Assembly: GCA_947475415.1 (NCBI GenBank)
Contig: CANJLH010000028.1
Coordinates: 1 to 40,602, forward strand
Direction: 5' to 3'
DNA: 40,602 nt
DNA from: Caulobacteraceae bacterium
GTDB taxonomy: Bacteria > Pseudomonadota > Alphaproteobacteria > Caulobacterales > Caulobacteraceae
Below are positions 26,211-35,205 of this stretch, in pieces (the stretch's first letter is position 1; the number at the start of each line of letters is the position of its first letter). The notes beneath the pieces were generated by a model. That model did no database searches. It was not told the DNA's origin and was given only the letters and a program-made list of their open reading frames with translations. Position numbers and translations under genes: made by a program.

Positions 26211-26288
26211 TTAAACCTTGTCCGGATCAGGCGGAATCGCCTGATCCGGACAAAAAGGTTCTATCTTCAAAAGTATAGAGCGTGACAG
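26211..26288. repeat. Intergenic stem-loop element, copy 2
   Basis: It lies between rcdA and the convergent rpmE. TTGTCCGGATCAGGCG (26218-26233) and its exact complement (26238-26253) form a perfect 16-bp stem with loop GAAT. It is flanked by AACC (26214-26217) and GGTT (26257-26260), and TAGAGCGTGACAG follows at 26276-26288. Copy 1 reverse-complemented shows the same order: CCTTG, stem-loop, AAGG, TCAAA, TAGAGC. It may add some 3'-end protection or termination for rcdA but has no T-run. Confidence 0.7.
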
Positions 26289-26329
26289 GCGCTTCGACCG
26301 GCATCCAAGTGATGCGGCCGCCCCCCTGA

Positions 26330-26554
26330 CTATTTACGGGTGAAGGCGCCAAATTTGGCGTTGAAGCGCGACACGCGGCCACCGCGGTCCAGCAGATGCT
26401 GGTTGCCGCCGGTCCAGGCCGGATGCGTCTTCGGATCGATATCTAGATTCAGCGTCGCATCCGCCTTGCCGTAGGTGGAGCGGGTGCGATAGGTGGCGCC
26501 GTCCGTCATCACCACGGTGATGAAGTGATAGTCCGGATGGGTGTCTTGTTTCAT
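26330..26554 (-). CDS. rpmE: Ribosomal protein bL31, zinc-free type
   Basis: A 74-aa large-subunit ribosomal protein. The family features [27 protein letters not shown] and [10 protein letters not shown] are present. It has no Cys at all, so it is the zinc-independent (C-minus) form, as in other Caulobacter relatives. The start is ATG at 26554, and the gene is divergent from the ABC exporter. Confidence 0.93.
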   Translation of the reverse strand: MKQDTHPDYHFITVVMTDGATYRTRSTYGKADATLNLDIDPKTHPAWTGGNQHLLDRGGRVSRFNAKFGAFTRK

Positions 26555-26677
26555 CGCAGCGACGCCTGACGTATTGGAGCGGCCCCAGAGGCCTGCGCCC
26601 GCCAGAATGTCGGGCGCGAAAACGGAAGCCGGGCGTATACGCGAAATGAACTCCGGGAATCAAGGGCGCAACGGCCA

Positions 26678-28531
26678 ATGAACGACCATAGCTCCGAAGC
26701 CGTCGCGGAAGGTCGGCCAAGCGTCGGAGCCGAACTTGCACGTTCGCTGGACGAGGCGGGCGGCCGACGCCCCCGCGGGCGCGATGTGCGGGCTCTTGGT
26801 CGGCTGGTCCCTTTCGCCCGGCGGCGCTGGCCCGATGCGGCGGCCTCGCTGGTTTTTCTGATCTCGTCGACGGCGGCGACGCTCGGGCTGTCGGGCGCTG
26901 TCCGGCTGCTGGTGGACCATCTAACCAAGGCGCGCAGCGAACATGCGACGCCCGGCGCCATCAACGGCTGGTTCCTGCTGATCGGCGCGGTGGCCCTGGC
27001 GCTGGCGGCGTCCTCGGCGCTACGGTACTTCTTTGTCACCAAGCTTGGCGAGCGCGTGGTCGCCGACCTGCGCAAGGCGGTCTACGCCCATATCCTGACC
27101 CTGGACCCGAAGTTCTATTTGGACAATCGGGTGGGCGAGGTGCTGTCGCGGCTGACGACGGACATCCAGATCGTCGAGAATCTCCTGTCCACGTCGATCT
27201 CGGTGGCATTGCGGAACCTGCTGACGCTGGTCGGCGCGTTGGCGATGCTGGTGGTGGTCAGCCCGCGCTTGACCGGCCTGGTCCTATTGATCTTTCCCGT
27301 CGTGCTCGCCCCGCTGTTCCTGTTCGGCCGCAGGGTGCGCCGGCTGACCGCCTCGACGCAGGATCAGTTCGCCGGAGCGGTCGGCTACGCCAGCGAGACC
27401 CTGGATGCGCTGGAAACCGTGCAGGCGTTCGGCCGCGAGGCGGCGGCGGCGGAAGGTTTCGGCGCAGCCGTGGAGCATTCGTTTCGCACCTCCCTGCGGC
27501 GAATGACCGCGCGGGCGATCATGACCGCCCTGGTCATCGCCCTGGTGTTCGGTGGCGTGGTGGCGATCTTCTGGCTGGGCGTGAACGCTGGTTTGAAGGG
27601 GGACATGTCGTGGGGGGCGCTATTCCAGTTCGCCTTCCTGTCGGTCCTGGCCGCCGGCGCGGTCGGCGCGCTGGGAGAAACCTGGGGAGACGTGCAAAAG
27701 GCGGCGGGCGCCATGGAGCGGGTCGCCGACCTCCTGGACGCCCAACCCACCATCGCGGCGCCGCCGAACCCGGTCCCATTGCCGACGCCGTCCCGGGGCG
27801 AACTGGCGTTCGAGGGCGTCACCTTCGCCTATCCTGGCCGGCCCGACCTGCCGGCGCTTCGCAACTTTTCCCTCCATGTGCGGCCGGGAGAACGGGTGGC
27901 GCTGGTGGGTCCTTCTGGCGCGGGGAAGAGCACGGTCTTCAGGCTGTTGCTGCGGTTCTACGACCCGCAGTCCGGCGTGGTGCGGCTTGACGGCGTCGAT
28001 CTTCGCCAGGCCGACCCCGGCGCGGTGCGCGCCCGTGCGGCCCTGGTCGCACAGGACTCGCCGCTGTTTTCCGGCCCCGCCGCCGACAACATCCGTTTCG
28101 GCCGTCAGGACGCTTCGGCCGAGGATATCCGCGCCGCCGCCCGCGCCGCCCAGGCGGAGATGTTCCTGGACGCCCTTCCGGAAGGTTTCCAGACTGCGGT
28201 GGGCGAGCGGGCCCGCAGCCTCTCTGGCGGACAGCGCCAGCGCCTGGCTATCGCCAGGGCCTTGGTGCGCGAGGCGCCGGTGCTGTTGCTCGACGAGGCG
28301 ACCAGCGCCCTGGACGCCGAGAACGAACGGCTTGTGCAACAGGCGCTGGACAGCGCCATGGAGGGCCGCACGACCCTGGTCATCGCCCACAGACTGGCCA
28401 CCGTGCTGAAGGCCGATCGAATCGTGGTGATGGACGAAGGGCGCGTGGTGGAGGAGGGCGATCACGCCACGCTGGTCAAACGCGGCGGTCTCTATGCGCG
28501 ACTGGCGGCTTTGCAGTTCGAGGCTGCGTGA
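26678..28531 (+). CDS. ABC exporter, fused membrane and ATPase domains
   Basis: A 617-aa half-transporter of the MsbA/BmrA type. An N-terminal cytoplasmic stretch of about 55 residues leads into a six-helix exporter domain (about 60-350; coupling region FYLDNRVGEVLSRLTTDI). The ATPase domain has Walker A GPSGAGKST, signature LSGGQRQRLAIARAL, Walker B LLLDEATSALD and switch IAHR. It would work as a homodimer and export a lipid, drug or other hydrophobic compound; the substrate is unknown. The sulfotransferase gene begins 25 bp downstream with a strong ribosome binding site, so they likely form an operon. Confidence 0.88.
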   Translation: MNDHSSEAVAEGRPSVGAELARSLDEAGGRRPRGRDVRALGRLVPFARRRWPDAAASLVFLISSTAATLGLSGAVRLLVDHLTKARSEHATPGAINGWFLLIGAVALALAASSALRYFFVTKLGERVVADLRKAVYAHILTLDPKFYLDNRVGEVLSRLTTDIQIVENLLSTSISVALRNLLTLVGALAMLVVVSPRLTGLVLLIFPVVLAPLFLFGRRVRRLTASTQDQFAGAVGYASETLDALETVQAFGREAAAAEGFGAAVEHSFRTSLRRMTARAIMTALVIALVFGGVVAIFWLGVNAGLKGDMSWGALFQFAFLSVLAAGAVGALGETWGDVQKAAGAMERVADLLDAQPTIAAPPNPVPLPTPSRGELAFEGVTFAYPGRPDLPALRNFSLHVRPGERVALVGPSGAGKSTVFRLLLRFYDPQSGVVRLDGVDLRQADPGAVRARAALVAQDSPLFSGPAADNIRFGRQDASAEDIRAAARAAQAEMFLDALPEGFQTAVGERARSLSGGQRQRLAIARALVREAPVLLLDEATSALDAENERLVQQALDSAMEGRTTLVIAHRLATVLKADRIVVMDEGRVVEEGDHATLVKRGGLYARLAALQFEAA

Positions 28532-28544
28532 CGGCGTAGCCGCT

Positions 28545-28551
28545 GGGGAGG
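28545..28551 (+). promoter_or_regulatory. Strong ribosome binding site of the sulfotransferase gene
   Basis: GGGGAGG lies 5 nt before ATG 28557. It sets this start over an in-frame start at 28494 that would overlap the ABC exporter gene. Confidence 0.65.
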
Positions 28552-28556
28552 CGTGC

Positions 28557-29717
28557 ATGGCCGCGACGGGACTTGACCCACACCGGCTGATCGCCGAATC
28601 CGAAAGTCGGACCGGGCTGAACAATTGGGGCGGATCTGCGTTCACGGAGGGTCTTAAGGCCTACTGCGATGCGGCGTCAGGGGATGCTGGCCTGGCGCCG
28701 AACGCGCGAATCGAGACGCGGGATATGATCCTGCGACTGCTCTCCCAGCGCCTGGCCCTCTACCGCGACCGTTCGCTTTATCCCGAGATCGCCGACCAGC
28801 GGATCGAGCGCCCGTTGTTCATCACCGGCCTTCCCCGGTCGGGATCCACGCTGTTGCATGGCCTGCTCGCCCAGGATCCGCGCGCCCGCTCCATCGCCAC
28901 CTGGGAGCATGAGGATATCTCACCCCCGGCCCGGGCGCAGACCTATGCCGACGACCCGCGCATCGCCCGCACCGAGGCGCGCATCGCGGCCGTCCCGGCG
29001 CAGGTCCAGGCGATCCACGCCGTCGGCGCTCGGTTGCCGGATGAATGTAATTTCATCACCGCCCTAGCCTTCCAGAGCGTCAATCTGCACACACGCTTTT
29101 ACGCCAATGCCTACGTCGACTGGTACCTGCAGGCGGACGACACACCCGCTTATGAGGTGCACCGCCACGCGCTTCAACACATGCAGGCCTTCTGCACGCG
29201 GGACTGGTGGGTGCTGAAGTCGCCGCCGCACCTGTTCCACCTGCCGCGCCTGTTCGCCACTTATCCGGATGCCAGGGTGGTCTTCCTCCACCGGGACCCG
29301 GCCCGGACCCTGCCTTCAATCACCAACCTGTTCTCACAGGCCAAGCGGCGCAGCTACGCAGATTTCGATGCGCGTCGGGCGGGGCGCGAGACCCTGGCCT
29401 GGTGGGCCGAGGGGCTGAGGCGGGCGCTGGCCTTCCGCGCCGGCGCAACTCACGCCAGCCGATTCTTTGACCTGACCTACGAGGGGTTCATCGCCTCACC
29501 GCTGAAGGCTGCGGCGAGACTTTACGACTGGATGGGGATCGACCTTGCGCCGGCCGCAACGCCGATGACGCGCTTTCTTGCCGACCACCCCAAGGACAAG
29601 TTCGGGCCGCACCTCTATTCGGCCGCGGAATACGGCCTGGATACGGCGAGCCTTCGAAGACACTTCGCGGATTACATCGACGCCTTCGATATCCCACTGG
29701 AGCCGGGCGCGCCGTAG
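28557..29717 (+). CDS. PAPS-dependent sulfotransferase family protein
   Basis: A 386-aa protein of the bacterial sulfotransferase family. The 5'-phosphosulfate loop is LFITGLPRSGSTLLHGLLAQDP-like (GLPRSGST at about 88-95), and the 3'-phosphate site is VVFLHRDPARTLPSITNLF. LKSPPHLFHLP between them is also typical. It would move sulfate from PAPS to a hydroxyl group of a lipid, steroid or sugar; the acceptor cannot be predicted. It follows an ABC exporter by 25 bp, so the exported compound might be a sulfated product, which is an inference only. An arylsulfatase is also present 26 kb upstream. Confidence 0.85.
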   Translation: MAATGLDPHRLIAESESRTGLNNWGGSAFTEGLKAYCDAASGDAGLAPNARIETRDMILRLLSQRLALYRDRSLYPEIADQRIERPLFITGLPRSGSTLLHGLLAQDPRARSIATWEHEDISPPARAQTYADDPRIARTEARIAAVPAQVQAIHAVGARLPDECNFITALAFQSVNLHTRFYANAYVDWYLQADDTPAYEVHRHALQHMQAFCTRDWWVLKSPPHLFHLPRLFATYPDARVVFLHRDPARTLPSITNLFSQAKRRSYADFDARRAGRETLAWWAEGLRRALAFRAGATHASRFFDLTYEGFIASPLKAAARLYDWMGIDLAPAATPMTRFLADHPKDKFGPHLYSAAEYGLDTASLRRHFADYIDAFDIPLEPGAP

Positions 29718-29724
29718 GACCGCC

Positions 29725-30519
29725 TCAGGCCGCCGCCCGCAGCCGCTCCAGCAACAGCGGTTGCACGTCTGGCGCGCCGGCGCAGATCGAACCGGACTCC
29801 ATCATCGTCTCGCCGCCGTCGGCGTCACGGACGATGCCGCCGGCCTCTGTCACCAGCAGCAGGCCCGCCGCCAGGTCCCAGGGCTTAAGATCCCGCTCCC
29901 AGAAGGCGTCGAATCGGCCCGCGGCGACGAAGGCAAGATCCAGCGCCGCCGAGCCGAACCGGCGCACGCCGGCGACCTTCTGGCTGACCTGGTGCAGTTC
30001 CTTCAGGAATTTGGCGTGCTGACCATGACCCAGGAAGGGGATGCCGGTGGCGATTACCGACTCGTCCAGCCGGGTGCGCGCCGAGACCCTCAGCCGCCGG
30101 TCGTTGACGAAGGCGCCCTTGCCCTTCTCGGCCCAGTAGAGATCGTTGGTGACCGGGTTGTAGGTCACCGCCGCAACCACGGCGCCGTCCCGCTGCAGGG
30201 CGATATTGATCGCGAAGTGGGGGATGGCGTGCAGGAAGTTGGTGGTCCCGTCCAGGGGATCGACCAGCCATGTGTGGGTCTTGTCGGTGCCGGCGATCAG
30301 GCCGCGCTCTTCTCCGATGAAACCATAGCCCGGCCGCGCCTTGCTCAGCGCCTCAAACACGGTCTGTTCGGCCCTGAGATCGGCGGCGGAAACAAAGTCG
30401 GCCGCGCCTTTCTTGGAAACCTGAAGCTCGGCCACTTCACCGAAGTCGCGGTTAAGTCCGCGCGCGGCCTTGCGGGCGGCGTCGGACATCACCTTCAAAA
30501 GGGCGGACTGGGTCGACAT
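29725..30519 (-). CDS. suhB: Inositol monophosphatase family protein (SuhB-like)
   Basis: A 264-aa Mg-dependent phosphatase. Metal site 1 is in FIGEE (Glu70/71), the signature WLVDPLDGTTNF at 84-95 (Asp87 and Asp90), and the second metal motif KPWDLAAGLLLVTEAGG lies near the C-terminus. It would dephosphorylate inositol-1-phosphate or a similar sugar phosphate; SuhB homologues can also act in rRNA transcription antitermination. ATG 30519 is the start. It converges on the sulfotransferase gene with 7 bp between stops and is divergent from the GFA-family gene. Confidence 0.9.
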   Translation of the reverse strand: MSTQSALLKVMSDAARKAARGLNRDFGEVAELQVSKKGAADFVSAADLRAEQTVFEALSKARPGYGFIGEERGLIAGTDKTHTWLVDPLDGTTNFLHAIPHFAINIALQRDGAVVAAVTYNPVTNDLYWAEKGKGAFVNDRRLRVSARTRLDESVIATGIPFLGHGQHAKFLKELHQVSQKVAGVRRFGSAALDLAFVAAGRFDAFWERDLKPWDLAAGLLLVTEAGGIVRDADGGETMMESGSICAGAPDVQPLLLERLRAAA

Positions 30520-30646
30520 GAAAGCTTTCGGGAAACGTGCGAATTTCGCGCGCGGAACCTAGTTGGCCCCTTCACCCAAGGCAAGGAAGGACGTAACCAG
30601 CCGGTCCGGCGATGAATATTGTCGCGCCAATTGAAGGGATAACGCC

Positions 30647-31054
30647 ATGCAGCGGGAAGCTGCCTGCGCATGTGGGGGGCTGCGGATCGTTTTGAACGGC
30701 GAGCCGTCGTCTGTGTCGAGTTGTTGTTGCCAACAGTGTCAGAGGCGCACCGGCGGCTTCTTTGGGGTCGCGGCCTTCTACACGAAGGCGCAGGTCGCCA
30801 GTGTCATGGGTGAGTCCCAGACGTTTCGTCGCATTGGTGACAGTGGCCTCGGTTTGACCTTCCACTTCTGCAAGTCCTGCGGGTCGACGGTTTACTGGGA
30901 GCCTGAATTCCGACCGGGCAGCATCGCTGTCGCCGGCGGGGCGTTCGCCGATCAGAATTTCCCCGCGCCCGCCCGGATGGTCTGGACGGACTACCGGCAC
31001 CCCTTTGTGCGGGTTCCCGAAGGTACGCCAGAATTCAAGCGCGCTCCGCCGTAA
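30647..31054 (+). CDS. GFA/CENP-V family zinc protein
   Basis: A 135-aa member of the glutathione-dependent formaldehyde-activating (Gfa) family. Zinc ligands are recognisable: Cys7 and Cys9 (ACACGG), Cys28 and Cys31 (CCQQC) followed by RRTGG, and the CKSCGS pair in the middle. Most members are not true formaldehyde enzymes; S-hydroxymethylglutathione chemistry is only a family-level guess. ATG 30647 has AAGGGA upstream. It converges on thiE, with 12 bp between stops. Confidence 0.85.
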   Translation: MQREAACACGGLRIVLNGEPSSVSSCCCQQCQRRTGGFFGVAAFYTKAQVASVMGESQTFRRIGDSGLGLTFHFCKSCGSTVYWEPEFRPGSIAVAGGAFADQNFPAPARMVWTDYRHPFVRVPEGTPEFKRAPP

Positions 31055-31066
31055 CGCCAAATTGAC

Positions 31067-31738
31067 TCAGACCGTCGCGGCCCGCGCCGCCAGGCCGCGC
31101 GCTATGGCGGCGTTCAGCGCCTGTACGGCCTCGGCCGGTCCCTGCGGATAGGCCCAGACTCCGGCGCAAACCGCCGCGAAATCCGCGCCGGCCTCGGCCA
31201 CCAGATGAACATTGTCCGCGGTGATCCCGCCGATGGCGACACAAGGGATTTGCATGGTCTCCTGCCAGACTTTCAGGATCTCCAGGTCCGGGCGGGCGGC
31301 GGTTATCTCTTTGGTGGTGGTTGGGAAGAACGCCCCGAAGGCCACATAGTCCGCCCCGGCCTCGGCGGCCTCCATGGCCAGATGGCGGCTGTCGTGACAT
31401 GTGACGCCTACGGTTGCCTGGGCGCCCACGATACGCCGCGCCTCGGCGCAGGAGGCATCGGACTGACCCACATGGACGCCGTCGCAACCCAGCCGCGCCG
31501 CAAGATCGGGCCGGTCGTTCATGATCACCGCCACGCCGCGGGCCTGGGCGATGGGCGCCAGGACGTCCGTGGCCGCGGCGATGATCGCGTCATCGACGCC
31601 TTTCAGGCGGATCTGCAGCGCCGCCACGTCGCCTGCGTCCAGCGCGTGGGCGAGGTCGCGGCCGAACGCGACCAGGTCATCGATGCCCGGTGGGGTGATT
31701 AGATAGAGTCGGCATGCGGGGGGGGCGGCGGACGTCAA
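31067..31738 (-). CDS. thiE: Thiamine phosphate synthase ThiE
   Basis: A 223-aa TIM-barrel enzyme that joins HMP diphosphate and thiazole phosphate to give thiamine phosphate. [35 protein letters not shown] and a C-terminal AIGGIT follow the family pattern. The start is TTG 31738 with GAGG 6 nt upstream; no in-frame ATG fits. It begins 24 bp after fba and seems to be the last gene of the tkt-gap-pgk-fba run. Transketolase, the first gene of that run, depends on thiamine diphosphate. Confidence 0.88.
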   Translation of the reverse strand: MTSAAPPACRLYLITPPGIDDLVAFGRDLAHALDAGDVAALQIRLKGVDDAIIAAATDVLAPIAQARGVAVIMNDRPDLAARLGCDGVHVGQSDASCAEARRIVGAQATVGVTCHDSRHLAMEAAEAGADYVAFGAFFPTTTKEITAARPDLEILKVWQETMQIPCVAIGGITADNVHLVAEAGADFAAVCAGVWAYPQGPAEAVQALNAAIARGLAARAATV

Positions 31739-31762
31739 GCGAGGCCTCGCCGCGTCATAAGA

Positions 31763-32848
31763 TTACTCCGCCGCCTGGCGAGAGACCCCGACCTTGGGGG
31801 CCAGTTCACCGCCGGCGTAGCGCTTGGCCATCACCGACAGGGGAAGCGGCGTGATCTTGCTGGCCCAGCCGGAGGTGCCGAATTCCTCGAAGCGCTGGCG
31901 GCAGACCGCGCGCATGGCGTCCATGGCCGGCTTCAGGTATTTGCGCGGGTCGAATTCGCCGGGGTTCTCGGCGAAAATCTGACGGATCGCGCCGGTCATG
32001 GCCATGCGGTTGTCGGTGTCGATGTTGATCTTGCGCACACCGTGTTTGATGCCGCGCTGGATCTCTTCCACCGGCACGCCCCAGGTCTGCGGCATCTTGC
32101 CGCCGTACTTGTTGATGACGTCCTGCAGGTCCTGCGGCACCGAGGACGAGCCATGCATCACCAGATGGGTGTTGGGCAGGCGGCGGTGGATTTCCTCGAT
32201 GACGTTCATCGCCAGGACATCGCCGTCGGGCTTGCGGGTGAATTTGTAGGCGCCGTGGCTGGTGCCCATGGCGATAGCCAGCGCATCGACTTCCGTGGCC
32301 TTGACGAACTCCACGGCCTGGTCCGGATCGGTGAGCAGCTGGTCGTGGCCGAGCTTGCCCTCAAATCCGTGGCCGTCTTCCTTTTCGCCCATCCCGGTTT
32401 CCAGGCTGCCCAGAACGCCCAATTCACCTTCGACGCTCGCGCCCACCCAGTGGGCCATATCCACGACATTGCGGGTAACCCGGACATTGTAGTCGTAGTC
32501 GGCCGGGGTCTTGGCGTCAGCAGCCAGCGAGCCGTCCATCATCACCGAGGTGAAGCCATATTGGATCGCGGTGGCGCAGGTCGCTTCGTTGTTTCCGTGA
32601 TCCTGGTGCATGCAGATCGGAATGTGCGGATACATTTCCGCCAGAGCGTCGATCAGGTGCTTCAGCACGATGTCGTTGGCATAGGAGCGCGCGCCCCGAC
32701 TGGCCTGGATGATCACCGGCGAGTCGGTGGCGTCCGCGGCTTCCAGGATCGCCAGCCCCTGTTCCATGTTGTTGATGTTGAAGGCGGGTACGCCGTAGCC
32801 ATGCTCGGCGGCGTGATCGAGAAGTTGCCGCAGTGTGATCCGGGCCAT
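31763..32848 (-). CDS. fba: Fructose-bisphosphate aldolase, class II
   Basis: A 361-aa zinc aldolase that interconverts fructose-1,6-bisphosphate with dihydroxyacetone phosphate and glyceraldehyde-3-phosphate. Zinc and substrate motifs are visible: [40 protein letters not shown] and KINIDTDNR. The length fits the longer class II subgroup. ATG 32848 gives the canonical [13 protein letters not shown] start and has AAAGGA 7 nt upstream; the longer in-frame version would overlap pgk. It lies 25 bp after pgk. Confidence 0.95.
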   Translation of the reverse strand: MARITLRQLLDHAAEHGYGVPAFNINNMEQGLAILEAADATDSPVIIQASRGARSYANDIVLKHLIDALAEMYPHIPICMHQDHGNNEATCATAIQYGFTSVMMDGSLAADAKTPADYDYNVRVTRNVVDMAHWVGASVEGELGVLGSLETGMGEKEDGHGFEGKLGHDQLLTDPDQAVEFVKATEVDALAIAMGTSHGAYKFTRKPDGDVLAMNVIEEIHRRLPNTHLVMHGSSSVPQDLQDVINKYGGKMPQTWGVPVEEIQRGIKHGVRKINIDTDNRMAMTGAIRQIFAENPGEFDPRKYLKPAMDAMRAVCRQRFEEFGTSGWASKITPLPLSVMAKRYAGGELAPKVGVSRQAAE

Positions 32849-32873
32849 GCCCTTGTCCTTTACGTCTGTCGTA

Positions 32874-34073
32874 TCAATTTGAGAGGGCCGCCACGCCGGG
32901 CAGCGTCTTGCCTTCCATCCATTCAAGAAACGCGCCGCCGGCGGTGGAAACGAAGCTGAAATCCTTCGCCGCCCCGGCCGCGTTCAGGGCCGCCACCGTA
33001 TCACCGCCGCCGGCCACCGCCACCAGCTTCCCCGACTTGGCCAGCGCACCGGCCGCTCTTGCCGCGGCTACGGTGCCGGCGTCGAAGGGCGGGACCTCGA
33101 ACACGCCGAACGGGCCGTTCCAGATCAGGGTCTTGGAGGCGTTCATGGCGGCCAGCACCAGCGCCAGACTCTCAGGTCCGATGTCGAAGATCTTGTCGTC
33201 GGCGGTGAGGTCGGCGCCCTTGGCCAGGGTTACGGTCCGGTTGGCGACGCCCGGCTTCAGGTCGGCGGCCACCACCACGTCGGTGGGCAGCAGGATCCGG
33301 CAGCCGGACGTCTCGGCCTTGGCCATGATGTCCCGGGCGGTGTCGGCCATGTCCTTTTCGCAAAGCGAGCCGCCGATGCCGAACCCTTGCGCGAACAGGA
33401 AGGTGTTGGCCATGCCGCCGCCGATCGCCAGGGTCTGGAGTTTGCCCACCAGATTGTCGAGCAACTCCAGCTTGGTGGAGACCTTTGCGCCGCCCACGAT
33501 GCCCATCACGGGCCGCTCAGGAGCGCCCAGGGCCTTTTCCAGCATCTCCAGTTCACGCCGCATGCTCTCGCCGGCGTAGGCGGGCAAGGCGCGGGCCAGG
33601 CCCTCGGTGGAGGCATGCGCCCTGTGGGCGGCGGAGAAGGCGTCATTGACGTAAAGGTCGCCGTTGGCCGCAAGCGCCGCGGCGAAGGCGGGGTCATTAG
33701 CCTCCTCGCCAGCATGGAACCGCAGATTCTCCAGCAGGATCACCCCACGCGCCGGCAGGTTCGCCACCGCCGAGGCCGCCGCATCGCCGACGCAGTCGTC
33801 GGCGAAGGCCACCGGCTCGCCCAGCAAGGCCGCCAGCGCCGGCGCGACGGGCGCCAGGCTCATTTCCGGGACTCGCTTGCCCTTGGGTCGGTCGAAGTGG
33901 GCGATGAGCACCACCTTGCCGCCACCCGCCTGGATCTTGCGGATGGTGGGCAATGCGGCCCGCAACCGGGTGTCGTCACTCACCGCGCCATCGGCCATGG
34001 GTACGTTGAAATCGACGCGGACCAGGGCGCGCTTCCCCGCCAGGTCGGCGTCGTCGAGGGTGCGGAACCCCAT
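32874..34073 (-). CDS. pgk: Phosphoglycerate kinase
   Basis: A 399-aa glycolytic kinase. The N-terminal [50 protein letters not shown] and the C-terminal WNGPFGVFE with GGGDTVAAL are all family landmarks. The start is ATG 34073, 2 nt after the gap stop, so the two are probably coupled. One small deviation is HFDRPKG where many enzymes have HxGRPKG; this Asp is tolerated in some relatives. The frame is open further upstream but that part lies inside gap. Confidence 0.95.
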   Translation of the reverse strand: MGFRTLDDADLAGKRALVRVDFNVPMADGAVSDDTRLRAALPTIRKIQAGGGKVVLIAHFDRPKGKRVPEMSLAPVAPALAALLGEPVAFADDCVGDAAASAVANLPARGVILLENLRFHAGEEANDPAFAAALAANGDLYVNDAFSAAHRAHASTEGLARALPAYAGESMRRELEMLEKALGAPERPVMGIVGGAKVSTKLELLDNLVGKLQTLAIGGGMANTFLFAQGFGIGGSLCEKDMADTARDIMAKAETSGCRILLPTDVVVAADLKPGVANRTVTLAKGADLTADDKIFDIGPESLALVLAAMNASKTLIWNGPFGVFEVPPFDAGTVAAARAAGALAKSGKLVAVAGGGDTVAALNAAGAAKDFSFVSTAGGAFLEWMEGKTLPGVAALSN

Positions 34074-34075
34074 GT

Positions 34076-35086
34076 TCAGAGGAGTTTCGCCATCGCCAGG
34101 GCGGTGTCGCTCATCCGCGTCGAGAAGCCCCACTCGTTGTCGTACCAGGCCAGCACCCGCACCAGTCCGCCATCGACGACCTGGGTCTGCGGCAGGGCCA
34201 CGGTGGAGGAGAAGGCCACGTGGTTGAAGTCCACCGAAACCAGTGGCTCCGAGGTCACGCCCAGCACGCCCTTCAGCGCGCCGGAGGCGGCTGCGGCCTC
34301 GAATGCGGCGTTGATCTCTTCGCGGGTCACTTTCTTGCCGGGGACAAACTTGAAGTCGACACAGGAGACATTGGCGGTGGGCACCCGGATCGAGGACCCG
34401 TCCAGCTTGCCCGCCAGCGCCGACAGCACCAGGCCCAGCGCCTTGGCCGCTCCGGTGGAGGTGGGGATCATCGACAGCGCCGCCGCGCGGGCGCGATAGA
34501 GGTCGGAGTGCAGGGTGTCCTGGGTTGGCTGGTCGCCGGTGTAGGCGTGTATCGTGGTCATATAGCCACGTTCGATCCCGCACAGGTCCTGCAGGACCTT
34601 GGCCACCGGCGCCAGGCAGTTGGTGGTGCAGGAGCCGTTGGAGACCACAGTGTCGGCCGCCGTCAGGCTGTCGTGGTTCACGCCGAAGACGATTGTCTTG
34701 TCCGCACCATCGGCCGGGGCGGACACCAGCACCCGCTTGGCGCCGGCGGTCAGGTGCGCCGAGGCTTTTTCCTTGGAGGCGAAAAGACCCGTGCACTCGA
34801 GCGCGATGTCGATGCCCAGATCCTTGTGCGGCAGTTCCGCCGGATTTCGCACGGCGGTGACCTTGATCTTGCCGAGGCCCAGATCGATCGTGTCGCCGTC
34901 AACGCTGACCGAACCGGGGAAGCGGCCATGAACGCTGTCGTAGCGGAGCAGGTGGGCGTTGGTCTCCACTGACCCCAGGTCGTTGATGGCGACGACCTCA
35001 ATGTCGCGTCGGGCATGTTCGACGATCGAGCGCAGGACCAGCCTGCCGATGCGGCCGAAACCGTTGATGGCGACGCGGACGGGCAT
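34076..35086 (-). CDS. gap: Glyceraldehyde-3-phosphate dehydrogenase
   Basis: A 336-aa NAD-type dehydrogenase. The Rossmann start is [14 protein letters not shown], the adenine-ribose region AINDLG suggests NAD preference, and catalytic Cys153 is in [20 protein letters not shown] and WYDNEWGFS are also present. ATG 35086 has GGAG 6 nt upstream; a TTG at 35098 is less likely. It is followed almost directly by pgk, as expected, because the two enzymes act in sequence. Confidence 0.96.
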   Translation of the reverse strand: MPVRVAINGFGRIGRLVLRSIVEHARRDIEVVAINDLGSVETNAHLLRYDSVHGRFPGSVSVDGDTIDLGLGKIKVTAVRNPAELPHKDLGIDIALECTGLFASKEKASAHLTAGAKRVLVSAPADGADKTIVFGVNHDSLTAADTVVSNGSCTTNCLAPVAKVLQDLCGIERGYMTTIHAYTGDQPTQDTLHSDLYRARAAALSMIPTSTGAAKALGLVLSALAGKLDGSSIRVPTANVSCVDFKFVPGKKVTREEINAAFEAAAASGALKGVLGVTSEPLVSVDFNHVAFSSTVALPQTQVVDGGLVRVLAWYDNEWGFSTRMSDTALAMAKLL

Positions 35087-35172
35087 ATGAAGCTCCAAAT
35101 TGGGAATAGCGGGCGGGTTTTTCGGTCGGTTCAGCGCGGAGTCAACCCCTTGCCGAGGTTATCAACTGAGAA

Positions 35173-35197
35173 CCGGGTTCCGCGGCTGCAAACCCGG
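35173..35197 (-). other. Weak hairpin between tkt and gap
   Basis: CCGGGTT (35173-35179) pairs with AACCCGG (35191-35197), a 7-bp stem with an 11-nt loop, just after the tkt stop on the minus strand. No T-run follows. It could be a weak attenuator or an RNA-processing signal in the 119-bp gap. Confidence 0.3.
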
Positions 35198-35205
35198 CGC
35201 CAGTC

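Noticed and set aside
32849..32926. Longer N-terminus of fba
   Set aside because: It would overlap pgk by 53 bp; ATG 32848 matches the family start and has a ribosome binding site.
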